Of a DNA stretch of 64,000 bases, positions 32,480 through 40,958 are shown piece by piece. The notes under the pieces are model-generated. The model was not told the origin of the DNA. It made no database searches and saw nothing but the letters and a program-made list of their open reading frames with translations. Each line of letters begins with the position of its first letter. Position 1 is the stretch's first letter. Made by a program: the position numbers and the translations under genes. Origin of the DNA: JACTOJ01 sp032335695 (GTDB lineage Bacteria; Bacillota; Clostridia; Clostridiales; Clostridiaceae); assembly GCF_032335695.1 (NCBI RefSeq), contig NZ_JACTOJ010000005.1, positions 189,265 through 253,264 of the forward strand. The letters are read 5' to 3'.

Positions 32480-34120
32480 TTATTCTATAGCTGCAATGAA
32501 ATAATAGAGAGGCTGGTTGCCCTGATACATTTGTACATCTATATCAGAATATTGCGCTTCTAATTTTTCAAGCAATTTATTTACCTTTTCTTCTTCGCAA
32601 TCTTTTCCATAAAAAATTGTTATAAGCTCGCTATCTTCATTAACAGATTTATCTATGAGCCTATTACACATTTCATATATATCATTGCCTACTTCGGATA
32701 TTTTGCCTTCTACAATTCCTAAAATGTCGCCTTCTTTTATGTTTACTCCATCCATTTCTGTATCTCTCACAGCATATGTAACAGATGCTGTAGTAACTCT
32801 AGTCATAGATTCTGCCATTTTTTCGCTATTTTCACTGCACTCAGCATCAGCATTAAATTCAGTTAAAGCAGTCACTCCTTGAGGTATAGATTTAGATTCT
32901 ATTACTATTACATTTTTTTCACTTATTTCAGCCGCCTGTTTAGCTGCCATAATTATATTTTTATTATTCGGCAAAACGAAAATGTTTTCTGCATTTATGC
33001 TGTTTACTGCTGCCAAAATATCTTGAGTGCTAGGGTTCATAGTTTGACCACCTTCAATAACTACATCCACGCCCAAGTCTTTAAAAATACTGCTTATTCC
33101 ATCTCCCATAGCAACTGAAATAAAACCATATTTCTTTAATTCCTGAACTTCTTCATGTTCTTCTGATGCAGCTTCAACTTCAGCGTCTTCCACTAAAAGA
33201 TGTCTGTGCTGTTCTCTCATATTTTCAATTTTTATCTTTGTAAGCTCTCCTGCAGATAAAGCTTTTTGCAGCACAGTTCCAGGCTCATTAGTATGTATAT
33301 GAACTTTAATTACATCCTCATATCCTACAACAATTATAGAGTCTCCAAAAGATTCTATCTTGCTTCTGAATTCTTCACTAGTAGTTTTTGCTGAAAGCAC
33401 CATAAATTCTGTACAATATCCAAACTTAATATCTTCAATATTTATAGATTGCTGAGCAGAACTATTTACATTAGAAGCCTTTGTGCCTTTCCCTGCATCT
33501 GCACTTATATTTCCTTTTAAAGCTTCAAGCATTCCAGTTAATATAACAAGAAGTCCCATTCCACCTGCATCAACTACCTTAGCCTTTTTTAGAACAGGAA
33601 GCATATCTGGAGTTTTGTTAAGCATGACTCTAGCATGATTACAAACCTCTCCCATAAGTTTTATTATATCTTCTTCTTCACTTCCTACAGCACTCTCTCC
33701 CGCAGCTCTTACTATTGTTAGAATAGTTCCTTCTGTAGGACGCATTACAGCCTTGTAAGCGCTTATAGAGCCTTCCATAAGACTCTCTGCAAATTCTTTA
33801 GCATTAACTTCTGTCTTATTTTCTAATCCTTTGGCAATTCCTCTTAATATCTGAGATAGTATAACTCCTGAGTTGCCTCTTGCACCCATCAGTGCGCCTT
33901 TAGCTAAAGCTTTAGATATGTCATTTAAGCTTTTATCTTTCATATCCTTTATTTCATCTACAGCACTTCTGAGAGTCATAGACATATTTGTTCCGGTATC
34001 ACCATCTGGTACAGGAAAAACATTCAAGGAGTTTACATACTCCATTTGATCCTCAAGGCTATTACCTGCATTTATCATCATATTATAAAAATTTTCACCA
34101 TCAATTTTAACTAAACTCAT
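32480..34120 (-). CDS. fakA: DAK2-domain protein (YloV / FakA type)
   Basis: 546 residues. The N-terminal DhaL/DAK2 ATP-binding domain contains NVFPVPDGDTGTNMSMTLRS and MGARGNSGVILSQILRG. A middle FakA domain follows, and a DegV-like C-terminal domain ends YQGNQPLYYFIAAIE. In Staphylococcus the homologue FakA phosphorylates fatty acids bound to FakB; a FakB gene is not in view. It lies directly downstream of asp23, the conserved yloU-yloV pair. Assignment to the family is firm; the substrate is inferred. Confidence 0.87.
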   Translation of the reverse strand: MSLVKIDGENFYNMMINAGNSLEDQMEYVNSLNVFPVPDGDTGTNMSMTLRSAVDEIKDMKDKSLNDISKALAKGALMGARGNSGVILSQILRGIAKGLENKTEVNAKEFAESLMEGSISAYKAVMRPTEGTILTIVRAAGESAVGSEEEDIIKLMGEVCNHARVMLNKTPDMLPVLKKAKVVDAGGMGLLVILTGMLEALKGNISADAGKGTKASNVNSSAQQSINIEDIKFGYCTEFMVLSAKTTSEEFRSKIESFGDSIIVVGYEDVIKVHIHTNEPGTVLQKALSAGELTKIKIENMREQHRHLLVEDAEVEAASEEHEEVQELKKYGFISVAMGDGISSIFKDLGVDVVIEGGQTMNPSTQDILAAVNSINAENIFVLPNNKNIIMAAKQAAEISEKNVIVIESKSIPQGVTALTEFNADAECSENSEKMAESMTRVTTASVTYAVRDTEMDGVNIKEGDILGIVEGKISEVGNDIYEMCNRLIDKSVNEDSELITIFYGKDCEEEKVNKLLEKLEAQYSDIDVQMYQGNQPLYYFIAAIE

Positions 34121-34133
34121 TATGTCCTCCCCC

Positions 34134-34481
34134 TTAGACTCTTACACCTTGAACATTTACTGTAACAGATGATACTTTTATTCCTGTATGATTTTCAACA
34201 TTATATTTTATTTTTTGTATTATATTATTTGCAATAACAGATATCTTGGTACCATATTGAACTATAACAAAAAGTTCAATAGCAAGTTCGTTTTCCTTAT
34301 AAGCAATTTTAACTCCCTTACTAAGGTTTTCTCCTTTTATTGTTTCCCAAATTCCATCCTTTGCGCTCTTGGAAGCCATACCAACTACTCCGTAGCATTC
34401 CATAGTTGATAAGCCTACAATATTTCCAATTACATCCTCTGAATAGCTAAGTAAGCCATTTTCATTAGAAATACTAATCAT
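34134..34481 (-). CDS. Asp23/Gls24 family envelope stress protein (YloU)
   Basis: 115 residues. It has the family pattern YSEDVIGNIVGLSTMECYGV, GMASKS and the closing VSSVTVNVQGVRV. Asp23-family proteins form membrane-associated filaments or scaffolds in Gram-positives and respond to alkaline or envelope stress. It is encoded 13 nt before the DAK2 gene and behind a well-spaced promoter. rpmB is divergent from it. SD AAGGAGGAAGTTTA, ATG. Confidence 0.88.
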   Translation of the reverse strand: MISISNENGLLSYSEDVIGNIVGLSTMECYGVVGMASKSAKDGIWETIKGENLSKGVKIAYKENELAIELFVIVQYGTKISVIANNIIQKIKYNVENHTGIKVSSVTVNVQGVRV

Positions 34482-34588
34482 TAAACTTCCTCCTTATATA
34501 AACGATTCTAAGTTAAATATCATTATTATCAACGATTTAACAGTAATAATAAATTATGTTATTTATATTACATGATATAGTCTATTTT

Positions 34589-34617
34589 ATATTAATTGAT
34601 AGATATATTCAAGTCAA
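34589..34617 (-). promoter_or_regulatory. Sigma-A-type promoter of asp23-fakA
   Basis: TTGACT (34617-34612) and TAATAT (34594-34589) are spaced by 17 nt. This is about 108 nt upstream of the gene start; I see nothing else in that leader. Confidence 0.6.
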
Positions 34618-34682
34618 TTATATATTGAATATAAACCCATACAGTTAAAAAATACTGTTTCACTATTAATTTTATATTTTAC

Positions 34683-34712
34683 TTGCATAAATTATACATT
34701 GTATGCTAAAAT
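34683..34712 (+). promoter_or_regulatory. Sigma-A-type promoter of rpmB
   Basis: TTGCAT (34683-34688) and TAAAAT (34707-34712) are 18 nt apart, about 55 nt before the rpmB start. Confidence 0.6.
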
Positions 34713-34767
34713 AATATTTGTTTGAAATGGAAGTATGTTTCTTGAGGCTAATAAGGAGGTGTTTTCA

Positions 34768-34959
34768 ATGTCAAGAAAATGTGAAATTTGCAACAAAGGT
34801 GTTGTTTTCGGAGTACAATATAGCCATTCACACCGTCAATCAAAGAGAACATGGACTCCAAATATAAGAAAAGTTAAAGCTGTAGTAGATGGAACTCCAA
34901 AGACTGTTCATGTTTGTACTAGATGCTTACGTTCCGGAAAGGTTCAACGTGCAGTATAA
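34768..34959 (+). CDS. rpmB: 50S ribosomal protein L28
   Basis: 63 residues. It begins MSRKCEICNKGVVFGVQYSH and has a second pair CTRC, so this is a zinc-ribbon L28. AAGGAGGTG lies 7 nt before this ATG; the in-frame ATG at 34735 is not preceded by an SD and would add a non-homologous extension. It is monocistronic on the plus strand with its own promoter and terminator, opposite to its neighbours, as rpmB is in Bacillus relative to spoVM. Confidence 0.97.
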   Translation: MSRKCEICNKGVVFGVQYSHSHRQSKRTWTPNIRKVKAVVDGTPKTVHVCTRCLRSGKVQRAV

Positions 34960-34963
34960 GAAT

Positions 34964-34997
34964 AAAAAAATGCAATTTTAATGATTGCATTTTTTTA
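34964..34997 (+). terminator. Rho-independent terminator of rpmB
   Basis: AAAAAAATGCAA and TTGCATTTTTTT form a 12-bp stem around a 9-nt loop right after the rpmB stop, ending in a T-run. Confidence 0.88.
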
Positions 34998-35053
34998 TTT
35001 TTGGATCTACTTTAGTGTTGAGTTTTCAATTAACTTATATTTATTTGGTATGA

Positions 35054-35135
35054 ATAAACCACTTTTTTACCCGATTTATAAAAGAAAGCTAGAAAACTTA
35101 TTGCTTTTTCATAAATTAAGTATGAAGTGGTTTAT
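35054..35135. repeat. Long imperfect inverted repeat between rpmB and spoVM
   Basis: The ends ATAAACCACTT (35054-35064) and AAGTGGTTTAT (35125-35135) are perfect 11-bp complements. Inside, ATTTAT...AAAGC near 35075 and GCTTTTTCATAAAT near 35103 pair imperfectly, so the 82-nt unit can fold into one long hairpin. It lies between the convergent 3' ends of rpmB and spoVM. It could be a spoVM terminator, a small structured RNA or a decayed miniature element. No clear U-run follows. Confidence 0.45.
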
Positions 35136-35175
35136 CCATATATGTTAGCTTATGTCACTTCTTAATTGTCATAGG

Positions 35176-35244
35176 TCATTTTCTGAGAAAAAATTTTAAT
35201 ATTGAAGATAAAAATTTGGGAAGCTTTACTGCTACTATTTTCAT
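35176..35244 (-). CDS. spoVM: Stage V sporulation protein M (22 residues)
   Basis: Too short for usual gene-finding. The frame encodes MKIVAVKLPKFLSSILKFFL plus RK and a stop. Bacillus SpoVM is a 26-residue amphipathic helix beginning MKFYTIKLPKFLGGIV; here residues 7-12 (KLPKFL) are identical, including Pro9, which is important for its shallow membrane insertion. SpoVM recognises the convex forespore membrane and anchors SpoIVA for coat assembly. SD AGGAGG lies 5 nt before the ATG. The position, between thiN and rpmB, is exactly that of Bacillus spoVM. Together this makes the call strong despite the size. Confidence 0.9.
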   Translation of the reverse strand: MKIVAVKLPKFLSSILKFFLRK

Positions 35245-35263
35245 AGTACCTCCTAAAAAAATA

Positions 35264-35428
35264 CTAATGACGGCGTGACATCAATTGCCACCCACAGTAT
35301 ATAAGTGCAATTCCACCTGCAGCTATCCAGCCCCATATGGGGATTATAACTGCCATTAATACACCTACTCCTACACATGTGGTAATGAGACCTACTTTTC
35401 TTCTTAATCTACAATTTAATCTCCACAT
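35264..35428 (-). CDS. 54-residue membrane protein upstream of spoVM
   Basis: The frame begins MWRLNCRLRRKVGLITTCVG and has two hydrophobic stretches, about residues 13-30 and 32-46, split by PIWGWIAAGG; it ends CGWQLMSRRH. The basic N-terminus and C-terminus predict a small hairpin membrane protein with both ends in the cytosol. AGGATG lies 8 nt before the ATG. It ends 19 nt before spoVM and starts past the thiN terminator. It therefore probably shares a sporulation transcript with spoVM, although I could not find a clear sigma-E promoter. The W/G-rich pattern recalls short hydrophobic proteins of clostridia, but I cannot name a family. Confidence 0.7.
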   Translation of the reverse strand: MWRLNCRLRRKVGLITTCVGVGVLMAVIIPIWGWIAAGGIALIYCGWQLMSRRH

Positions 35429-35483
35429 GAGCCATACATCCTATCATTGTTCTATAATTATTATATTATGAAAAATCTATTTC

Positions 35484-35518
35484 GTGACAAAAAAATTAAA
35501 AACGGACAAGCCATTTTT
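35484..35518 (-). terminator. Rho-independent terminator of thiN
   Basis: On the minus strand AAAAATGG pairs with CCGTTTTT (one U-G) around a 5-nt loop, followed by AATTTTTTTG. The stem overlaps the thiN stop codon. Confidence 0.75.
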
Positions 35519-36152
35519 AATCTTTGGTAAAAGCTACAATTATAGTTCCAGTCTCAAAATCTATTCTTACATCTTTATCCTTAAATTCATTGGAAATAGT
35601 TATTGTACTATAAGGAAACAAATCATGATTATTCAAATCATATTTAGCATTTTTAATGCTCAAGCCTTTAACCATTCCTCCAAAAGCCACTAAAGAAAAA
35701 TACTTGAAGTTTGAAGGTTTAAGAGTGATTCCCTTGTTAATCATAAATATTTTATTATTTTCATCTATTATACAGGCTTCTATATTTTTTTCTAAGTAAC
35801 GATATAAGAGCCCTATGTTTCCTAGAGTATGATCCATTCTAGTGCCTATGCACCCTAAAATAGTTACAGCTTTTGCCCCTAGTTCTATAGATTTTATGAC
35901 TGCTAATTCTGTATCTGTATAATCTTTTTCTGCTGGATATCTTATATATACATTATTATTTTTAATATAATTATTTAGCTTTTCTTCATCTATGGAATCA
36001 AAATCTCCCAGCATTAGATTAGGGATCATATTGCTTTCGTATAGATACTCATTTCCTTTATCCACGCCTATTATATAATCCGAATCCATAGCCTCTTCTT
36101 CAATTAATTTCTTACAAGGTCTATTTCCTGCTGATACTATAAGTACTTTCAT
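35517..36152 (-). CDS. thiN: Thiamine pyrophosphokinase
   Basis: 211 residues. It has the TPK fold pattern YIIGVDKGNEYLYES, LMLGDFDSI, PAEKDYTDTELAV and LGCIGTRMDHTLGNIGLL. It pyrophosphorylates thiamine to the cofactor TPP. It starts 12 nt after rsgA; in Bacillus rpe lies between these two genes, but here it is missing. SD is GAGG with a moderate spacing. No TPP riboswitch is visible upstream. Confidence 0.94.
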   Translation of the reverse strand: MKVLIVSAGNRPCKKLIEEEAMDSDYIIGVDKGNEYLYESNMIPNLMLGDFDSIDEEKLNNYIKNNNVYIRYPAEKDYTDTELAVIKSIELGAKAVTILGCIGTRMDHTLGNIGLLYRYLEKNIEACIIDENNKIFMINKGITLKPSNFKYFSLVAFGGMVKGLSIKNAKYDLNNHDLFPYSTITISNEFKDKDVRIDFETGTIIVAFTKD

Positions 36153-36164
36153 TTTTTTGCCTCT

Positions 36165-37034
36165 TTACGTATATTGTTGTCTTGCATTCATAATTTCGCT
36201 TAACATAGCTATATAACTTTCATATCTTTGCTTGCTGATTATACCTTCTTCCACAGCAGCTTTTATAGCACAATGTGGTTCTTTATTGTGGATACAGCTA
36301 GTAAATTTGCAAGTTTCCTGTACTCTATTAAACTCAGGGAAGCAGTATTGAAGCTCTTCTTTTGGTATACCTTTAATATCCAAGGAAGAAAATCCTGGAG
36401 TATCAACAATAAACCCATGCTCTACCTCTATGAGTTCACTGTGTCTTGTAGTATGTTTTCCTCTTCGAATCTTATCACTTACTTCACCTGTTTCCATATG
36501 ATTCATACCTACAAATTTATTAATGAGAGTAGATTTTCCTGCTCCGGATGGACCGCAAAGTACTGTAACATTATCCTTTAAATTATCTATAAGCTCCTCT
36601 AAACCAATTCCTGACTTAGCTTGTATAAATATATACTTATATCCGCTTTGCCTAAAAAACTCCTCTACCTCTTTGATTTCCTCTTCATTGGCTAAATCAG
36701 ATTTATTAATGCCTATCATTATTTTCAGATTTTTTCTTTCACACATTACTAAAAATTTATTTAGCAAATCGAAATTAAGATCTGGATGTTTAATGGAAAA
36801 GACTACATAAGCTTGAGTTACATTAGCTACATTAGGCCTTATAAGCTCCGAGCTTCTTTCATATATCTTTTCTATTACTCCCTTGTTGTTATTTACCTCA
36901 ATTTCTACCTTATCGCCAACTAAAGGAGTAAGTTCATTATGTCTGAACTTACCCCTAGCCTTACATTCTATTACATCCGTTGATGTTTTTATATAGTAGA
37001 AACCGCCTATTCCCTTTATGATAGTTCCTATCAT
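36165..37034 (-). CDS. rsgA: Ribosome small subunit-dependent GTPase RsgA
   Basis: 289 residues. An N-terminal OB fold is followed by the circularly permuted GTPase: G4 IGINKSDL precedes G1 LCGPSGAGKSTLINKF and G3 VDTPGFSSLD. The C-terminal zinc site is in CKFTSCIHNKEPHC. RsgA checks late 30S assembly. AAGGAGG lies 5 nt before the ATG at 37034, so the ATG at 37049 is not used. It follows prkC by about 19 nt; in other Firmicutes RsgA is a PrkC substrate, which fits the pairing. Confidence 0.96.
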   Translation of the reverse strand: MIGTIIKGIGGFYYIKTSTDVIECKARGKFRHNELTPLVGDKVEIEVNNNKGVIEKIYERSSELIRPNVANVTQAYVVFSIKHPDLNFDLLNKFLVMCERKNLKIMIGINKSDLANEEEIKEVEEFFRQSGYKYIFIQAKSGIGLEELIDNLKDNVTVLCGPSGAGKSTLINKFVGMNHMETGEVSDKIRRGKHTTRHSELIEVEHGFIVDTPGFSSLDIKGIPKEELQYCFPEFNRVQETCKFTSCIHNKEPHCAIKAAVEEGIISKQRYESYIAMLSEIMNARQQYT

Positions 37035-37053
37035 GTTTCCTCCTTGCAATTGT

Positions 37054-39177
37054 TTACTGTTGTTTCTTATAGTAAAATATATCTACAATCTTACTTCCTG
37101 CTCTTTGTATAGCTTTTGCTACTGTGCCAGGTTGTTTTCCTGGAATCACAGCAATTTCAGTTTCAAGTCCAATTTGAAAATTATCATTCTTTAGTGTTTG
37201 CTCAGCAGATGCTAAATCCATACCCTCTACATAAGTAAGTTCTTGAGTCTGCTGCTGTGGTGCTTGATAAGTATAATATACCAAATCTACTGTAGCTCCA
37301 CTATTAGCCTGACTTCCACCTGTAGGAGTTTGCTTTGCAACTATATTATTCTGACTATTATCCGTTGTGGTAGTTGTAGATACATTTCCTACTTTAAAGC
37401 CTGCATTAGTTAATGTAGCTTTAGCAGTGTCAATATTCTGACCAACTACTCCTGGCACATAGCTTGGAGTAAATTTATTAACTGTCACATCCACACTCTT
37501 GCCCTTTTCAAGCTTTGTACCTGAATCCACAGATTGAGTTGCTATAAGTCCATCCTGACTTTGATCTGTAGTAGCCACCGTAGTCTGATTTCCAAGCTTT
37601 AATCCCTGAGCCGATAATGCATTTTGAGCATTAGCCACATTCATTCCTTTAACATAAGGGACTATTGCATACTCAATTTTCTTTCCTTTACTTACAGTTA
37701 TAGTAACAGTATCTCCAGGATTAGCCTCACTATCAGCATCTGGGCTCTGCTTCATTACATTTCCAGCATCTACTGTATCGCTATAATCATAAGCTGATTT
37801 TGGATTAAAACCTGCGTCCTTAAGCTGTTGAGTAGCTGTAGCTTCATCTTCATTTTCTACATTAGGTACAGTAGTTTTTCCAGGGCCGGTACTTATGCTT
37901 ACCCTTATTTCATGATTTGCTTCTACTTTGGTCCCTGCTGGAGGATAGGTCTGTATAACAGTGCCTGCAGGTTTATCATTAGCAACTTTTTCAGCCTCAA
38001 CAAACTTAAGGTGTGCTTTATCTATTATATCTTTCGCTTCATCCTCAGTTTTTCCTACTACGTCAGGCACTGAAATTTGTCCGCTGGAGCTGCTTGTATT
38101 ATTGCTGCTGCTTGATCCCTTCAATAAAAATGCTGCAGTACCGCCAAGAGCTAATGCCAAAATACATACGAGAACTCCTATGATTATTCTCTTTGTTTTC
38201 TTACTAACTTTATCCTCACCGTAATTATAATCATCAGAAACCTTATTTTTATTCTTATTTTCCTCAGGATTTTCATCATTTTTTTCTGGAGTTACATTTA
38301 CAGCATCCATGACTCTAGTAAATTCTTCTTCTACTTTTTTAGGAATAACCTCATAATTTAAATCCTTCTGTATTCTTAAAAGATCATTAATCATATCTCT
38401 TGAAGACTGGTATCTATTGTTAGCATCCTTATCTATAGCCTTCATTACAAGATTATTTAAACTATCTGGTATTGATGGGTTTATGCTTTTAGGCAAAGCA
38501 GGTGTATCTTGAATATGTTTTAATGCTATACTAACTGGGCTCTCACCATCAAAGGGTACCTTGCCAGTAAGCATTTCATATAAAACTATGCCTAAGGAAT
38601 ATATATCGGTTCTGGCATCAACAAAATTTCCTCTTGCCTGTTCTGGAGAAAAATAGTGCGCAGAACCTATTACTTTATTTGAATTAGTTATTGTTACATT
38701 GCTGGACGCTTTAGCTATACCAAAATCAGTTACTTTTACTACGCCTTCTTCAGTAACCAATATATTCTGCGGCTTAACATCTCTATGTATTATATTATTC
38801 CTATGAGCACAATCTAGAGCTCTTGCTATTTGAATAGATATATCTATAGCTCTCTCATGGCTTAATCGAAAATTTTCAACTATTATATCCTTTAGAGTTT
38901 TTCCTTTTACATACTCCATAACAATGTAATGTATATCACCCTGAGTTCCTACATCATATATATTTACTATATTATTGTCAGATAAATTAGCTACAGCTGT
39001 GGCTTCTCTTTTAAATTTTTCTACAATAGAAGGGTCATTGGCATATTCTTTTTTTAGTATTTTAACAGCATCAAATCTATTGAGTTTATGGCATTTTGCT
39101 TTATAGACCTCTGCCATGCCACCTTCTCCTATTTTTTCTAACAGCTCATACCTGTTATTCAATATGGTTCCTATCAT
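37054..39177 (-). CDS. prkC: Serine/threonine protein kinase PrkC with PASTA repeats
   Basis: 707 residues. The kinase domain (1-270) has GEGGMAEVYKAK, Lys39, HRDVKPQN (131-138) and DFGIAKA (151-157). A juxtamembrane linker is followed by one transmembrane helix, RIIIGVLVCILALALGG, around residues 335-355. Outside are four clear PASTA repeats, each starting with a V/IP-x-V-x-G-like motif, and a fifth degenerate one at the C-terminus. PrkC senses peptidoglycan fragments and controls growth and, in Bacillus, spore germination. Its ATG overlaps the stp stop (TAATG), so kinase and phosphatase are translationally coupled. Confidence 0.96.
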   Translation of the reverse strand: MIGTILNNRYELLEKIGEGGMAEVYKAKCHKLNRFDAVKILKKEYANDPSIVEKFKREATAVANLSDNNIVNIYDVGTQGDIHYIVMEYVKGKTLKDIIVENFRLSHERAIDISIQIARALDCAHRNNIIHRDVKPQNILVTEEGVVKVTDFGIAKASSNVTITNSNKVIGSAHYFSPEQARGNFVDARTDIYSLGIVLYEMLTGKVPFDGESPVSIALKHIQDTPALPKSINPSIPDSLNNLVMKAIDKDANNRYQSSRDMINDLLRIQKDLNYEVIPKKVEEEFTRVMDAVNVTPEKNDENPEENKNKNKVSDDYNYGEDKVSKKTKRIIIGVLVCILALALGGTAAFLLKGSSSSNNTSSSSGQISVPDVVGKTEDEAKDIIDKAHLKFVEAEKVANDKPAGTVIQTYPPAGTKVEANHEIRVSISTGPGKTTVPNVENEDEATATQQLKDAGFNPKSAYDYSDTVDAGNVMKQSPDADSEANPGDTVTITVSKGKKIEYAIVPYVKGMNVANAQNALSAQGLKLGNQTTVATTDQSQDGLIATQSVDSGTKLEKGKSVDVTVNKFTPSYVPGVVGQNIDTAKATLTNAGFKVGNVSTTTTTDNSQNNIVAKQTPTGGSQANSGATVDLVYYTYQAPQQQTQELTYVEGMDLASAEQTLKNDNFQIGLETEIAVIPGKQPGTVAKAIQRAGSKIVDIFYYKKQQ

Positions 39178-39896
39178 TATCTATCTCCTCCTATAACCAT
39201 AACAGTTATATTATCTGTTCCGCCTCTTTCTTTAGCAAGTTCCACAAGAGACCTGCAGGCTTGTAAGCTAGTATCACTCTCTATAACTATCTTATTAATT
39301 TCCTCATAGTTAACTTCGTTGGTTAGACCATCTGTACACAAAACAAATCTCTCAAAGTTTTCCCAATCTATTTTGAATGTATCTACCTCTACTTCTTTAC
39401 AGGTACCCAGAGCTCTAGTGATAATATTTTTATTAGGATGAGTCTTAGCCTCTTCTTCTGTTATGCTTCCCTCATCTACTAATTGCTGAACCAAAGAATG
39501 GTCTTTCGTAACTTTTTTTATTATTCCGTCTTTAATTACAAAACAACTTGAGTCACCCACATTAGCAATTATATATACATTCCCATCCGTTATGCAGGCT
39601 GTAATAGTTGTCCCCATCCCGTTTAGTCCTTCATCTTCTTGGGCTCTTTCATAGACTTCCTTATTAGCCTCTTTAATAGCCTCAATAAGGACAACTTCCA
39701 TATCGTCTATTTTTTGTTTTGATTTTATAAAATCGATTATTTTATCACCAGCGGTCTTGCTAGCGATTTCTCCTGCATTGTGACCTCCCATACCATCAGC
39801 TACCACATATATACCTATATTTTCACATTCATAATACGATATATAATCCTCATTTGTTTCACGTTTATTTCCTATATCAGATAAAGCACCAATCAT
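39177..39896 (-). CDS. stp: PP2C-family protein phosphatase Stp (PrpC)
   Basis: 239 residues. Metal-binding motifs of bacterial PP2C are present: RETNEDYIS, VVADGMGGHNAGEIASK, IANVGDSSCFVI, and TDGLTNEV with GGTDNITVMVI. It removes phosphates placed by PrkC. The frame is open to 39911, but GGAGGTGAG lies 6 nt before the ATG at 39896. It is coupled with prkC by a 1-nt stop-start overlap and follows rlmN. Confidence 0.95.
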   Translation of the reverse strand: MIGALSDIGNKRETNEDYISYYECENIGIYVVADGMGGHNAGEIASKTAGDKIIDFIKSKQKIDDMEVVLIEAIKEANKEVYERAQEDEGLNGMGTTITACITDGNVYIIANVGDSSCFVIKDGIIKKVTKDHSLVQQLVDEGSITEEEAKTHPNKNIITRALGTCKEVEVDTFKIDWENFERFVLCTDGLTNEVNYEEINKIVIESDTSLQACRSLVELAKERGGTDNITVMVIGGDR

Positions 39897-39911
39897 TCTA
39901 CTCACCTCCAC

Positions 39912-40949
39912 TCATTTAGAAGATTGATTTTCAATATAACTTTTCCTAAGCTGGCCACAAGCAGCGTTTATATCTGATCCTAATTCTCTTCGTATAGTTG
40001 TTTGTATCCCCTCTCTCTCCAGTATGCTTTTAAATGACTGTATATTCTCTGCATTTGATTTTTTAAGACTACTTTCTTTAACTTCATTCATTGGTATTAA
40101 ATTAACATGACAAAGCATTCCTTTAATTAGGCTGCTTAATTCCAGCGCATCACTTTTACTGTCATTTACACCATTTATAAGCGCGTATTCAAATGTGATT
40201 CTTCGTCCTGTCATATTTATATAATATTTACATGCATCCATAATGTCAACAATAGAATACTTATTTGCTATCGGCATAGTCATTTTTCTTACATCATCAT
40301 TAGGAGCATGTAAAGATATAGCAAGAGTTATCTGATACTTATTATCTGCAAGCTCATATATTTTAGGTACCAATCCGCAAGTTGAAACTGTTATATGCCT
40401 TTGACCAATGTTGAGTCCCTTTTCAAAATTTGAAAGCTCAATAAACTTAATTATGTTATCATAGTTATCCATGGGTTCTCCACTTCCCATTATGACTACA
40501 TTAGATATTCTTTCATTTATTAACTTAGATGCAGCTATTATTTCTCCAATCATTTCTCCTGCTGTTAAGTTTCTTACCATTCCATTTAATGTAGAAGCAC
40601 AAAATTTACACCCCATTCTACATCCCACCTGAGAAGAAATGCATATAGTATTTCCATATTTATATTTCATAATAACAGCTTCTATGACATTTCCATCTTT
40701 ATATTTTAGAAGAAGTTTTCGAGTATCATCCAAATCAGAGTGAAGAGCTTCAACTATATCAGGCAATCCTATGTAGAAGTTATTTTGCAAAAGCATCCTA
40801 AGTTCATTATTAATATTTTTCATGTCTTGAAAGCTTGAAACACCTTTATAAAGCCAATCAAAAACCTGCTTTGCTCTAAAAGTACTTTGTCTTCTTTCTT
40901 TAATCCAAGTTTCAAGCTCTTCTAAAGTTAAATCTAATATGTTTATCAT
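39912..40949 (-). CDS. rlmN: 23S rRNA (A2503-C2) / tRNA A37 methyltransferase RlmN
   Basis: 345 residues. The radical SAM motif is CRMGCKFCAS (CxxxCxxC). The N-terminal helical domain includes KQVFDWLYKGVSSFQDM. Later GEPMDNYDN and the C-terminal CGQL hold the methyl-carrying cysteine. RlmN methylates A2503 of 23S rRNA and A37 of some tRNAs. In the gene string it comes between rsmB and stp, as in Bacillus. The ATG follows a modest GGAGATTG SD. Confidence 0.96.
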   Translation of the reverse strand: MINILDLTLEELETWIKERRQSTFRAKQVFDWLYKGVSSFQDMKNINNELRMLLQNNFYIGLPDIVEALHSDLDDTRKLLLKYKDGNVIEAVIMKYKYGNTICISSQVGCRMGCKFCASTLNGMVRNLTAGEMIGEIIAASKLINERISNVVIMGSGEPMDNYDNIIKFIELSNFEKGLNIGQRHITVSTCGLVPKIYELADNKYQITLAISLHAPNDDVRKMTMPIANKYSIVDIMDACKYYINMTGRRITFEYALINGVNDSKSDALELSSLIKGMLCHVNLIPMNEVKESSLKKSNAENIQSFKSILEREGIQTTIRRELGSDINAACGQLRKSYIENQSSK

Positions 40950-40958
40950 ATCAATCTC

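Noticed and set aside
34998..35516. Thiamine pyrophosphate or other riboswitch near thiN
   Set aside because: No conserved riboswitch core is visible; thiN is inside an operon and the structures here are downstream of it.
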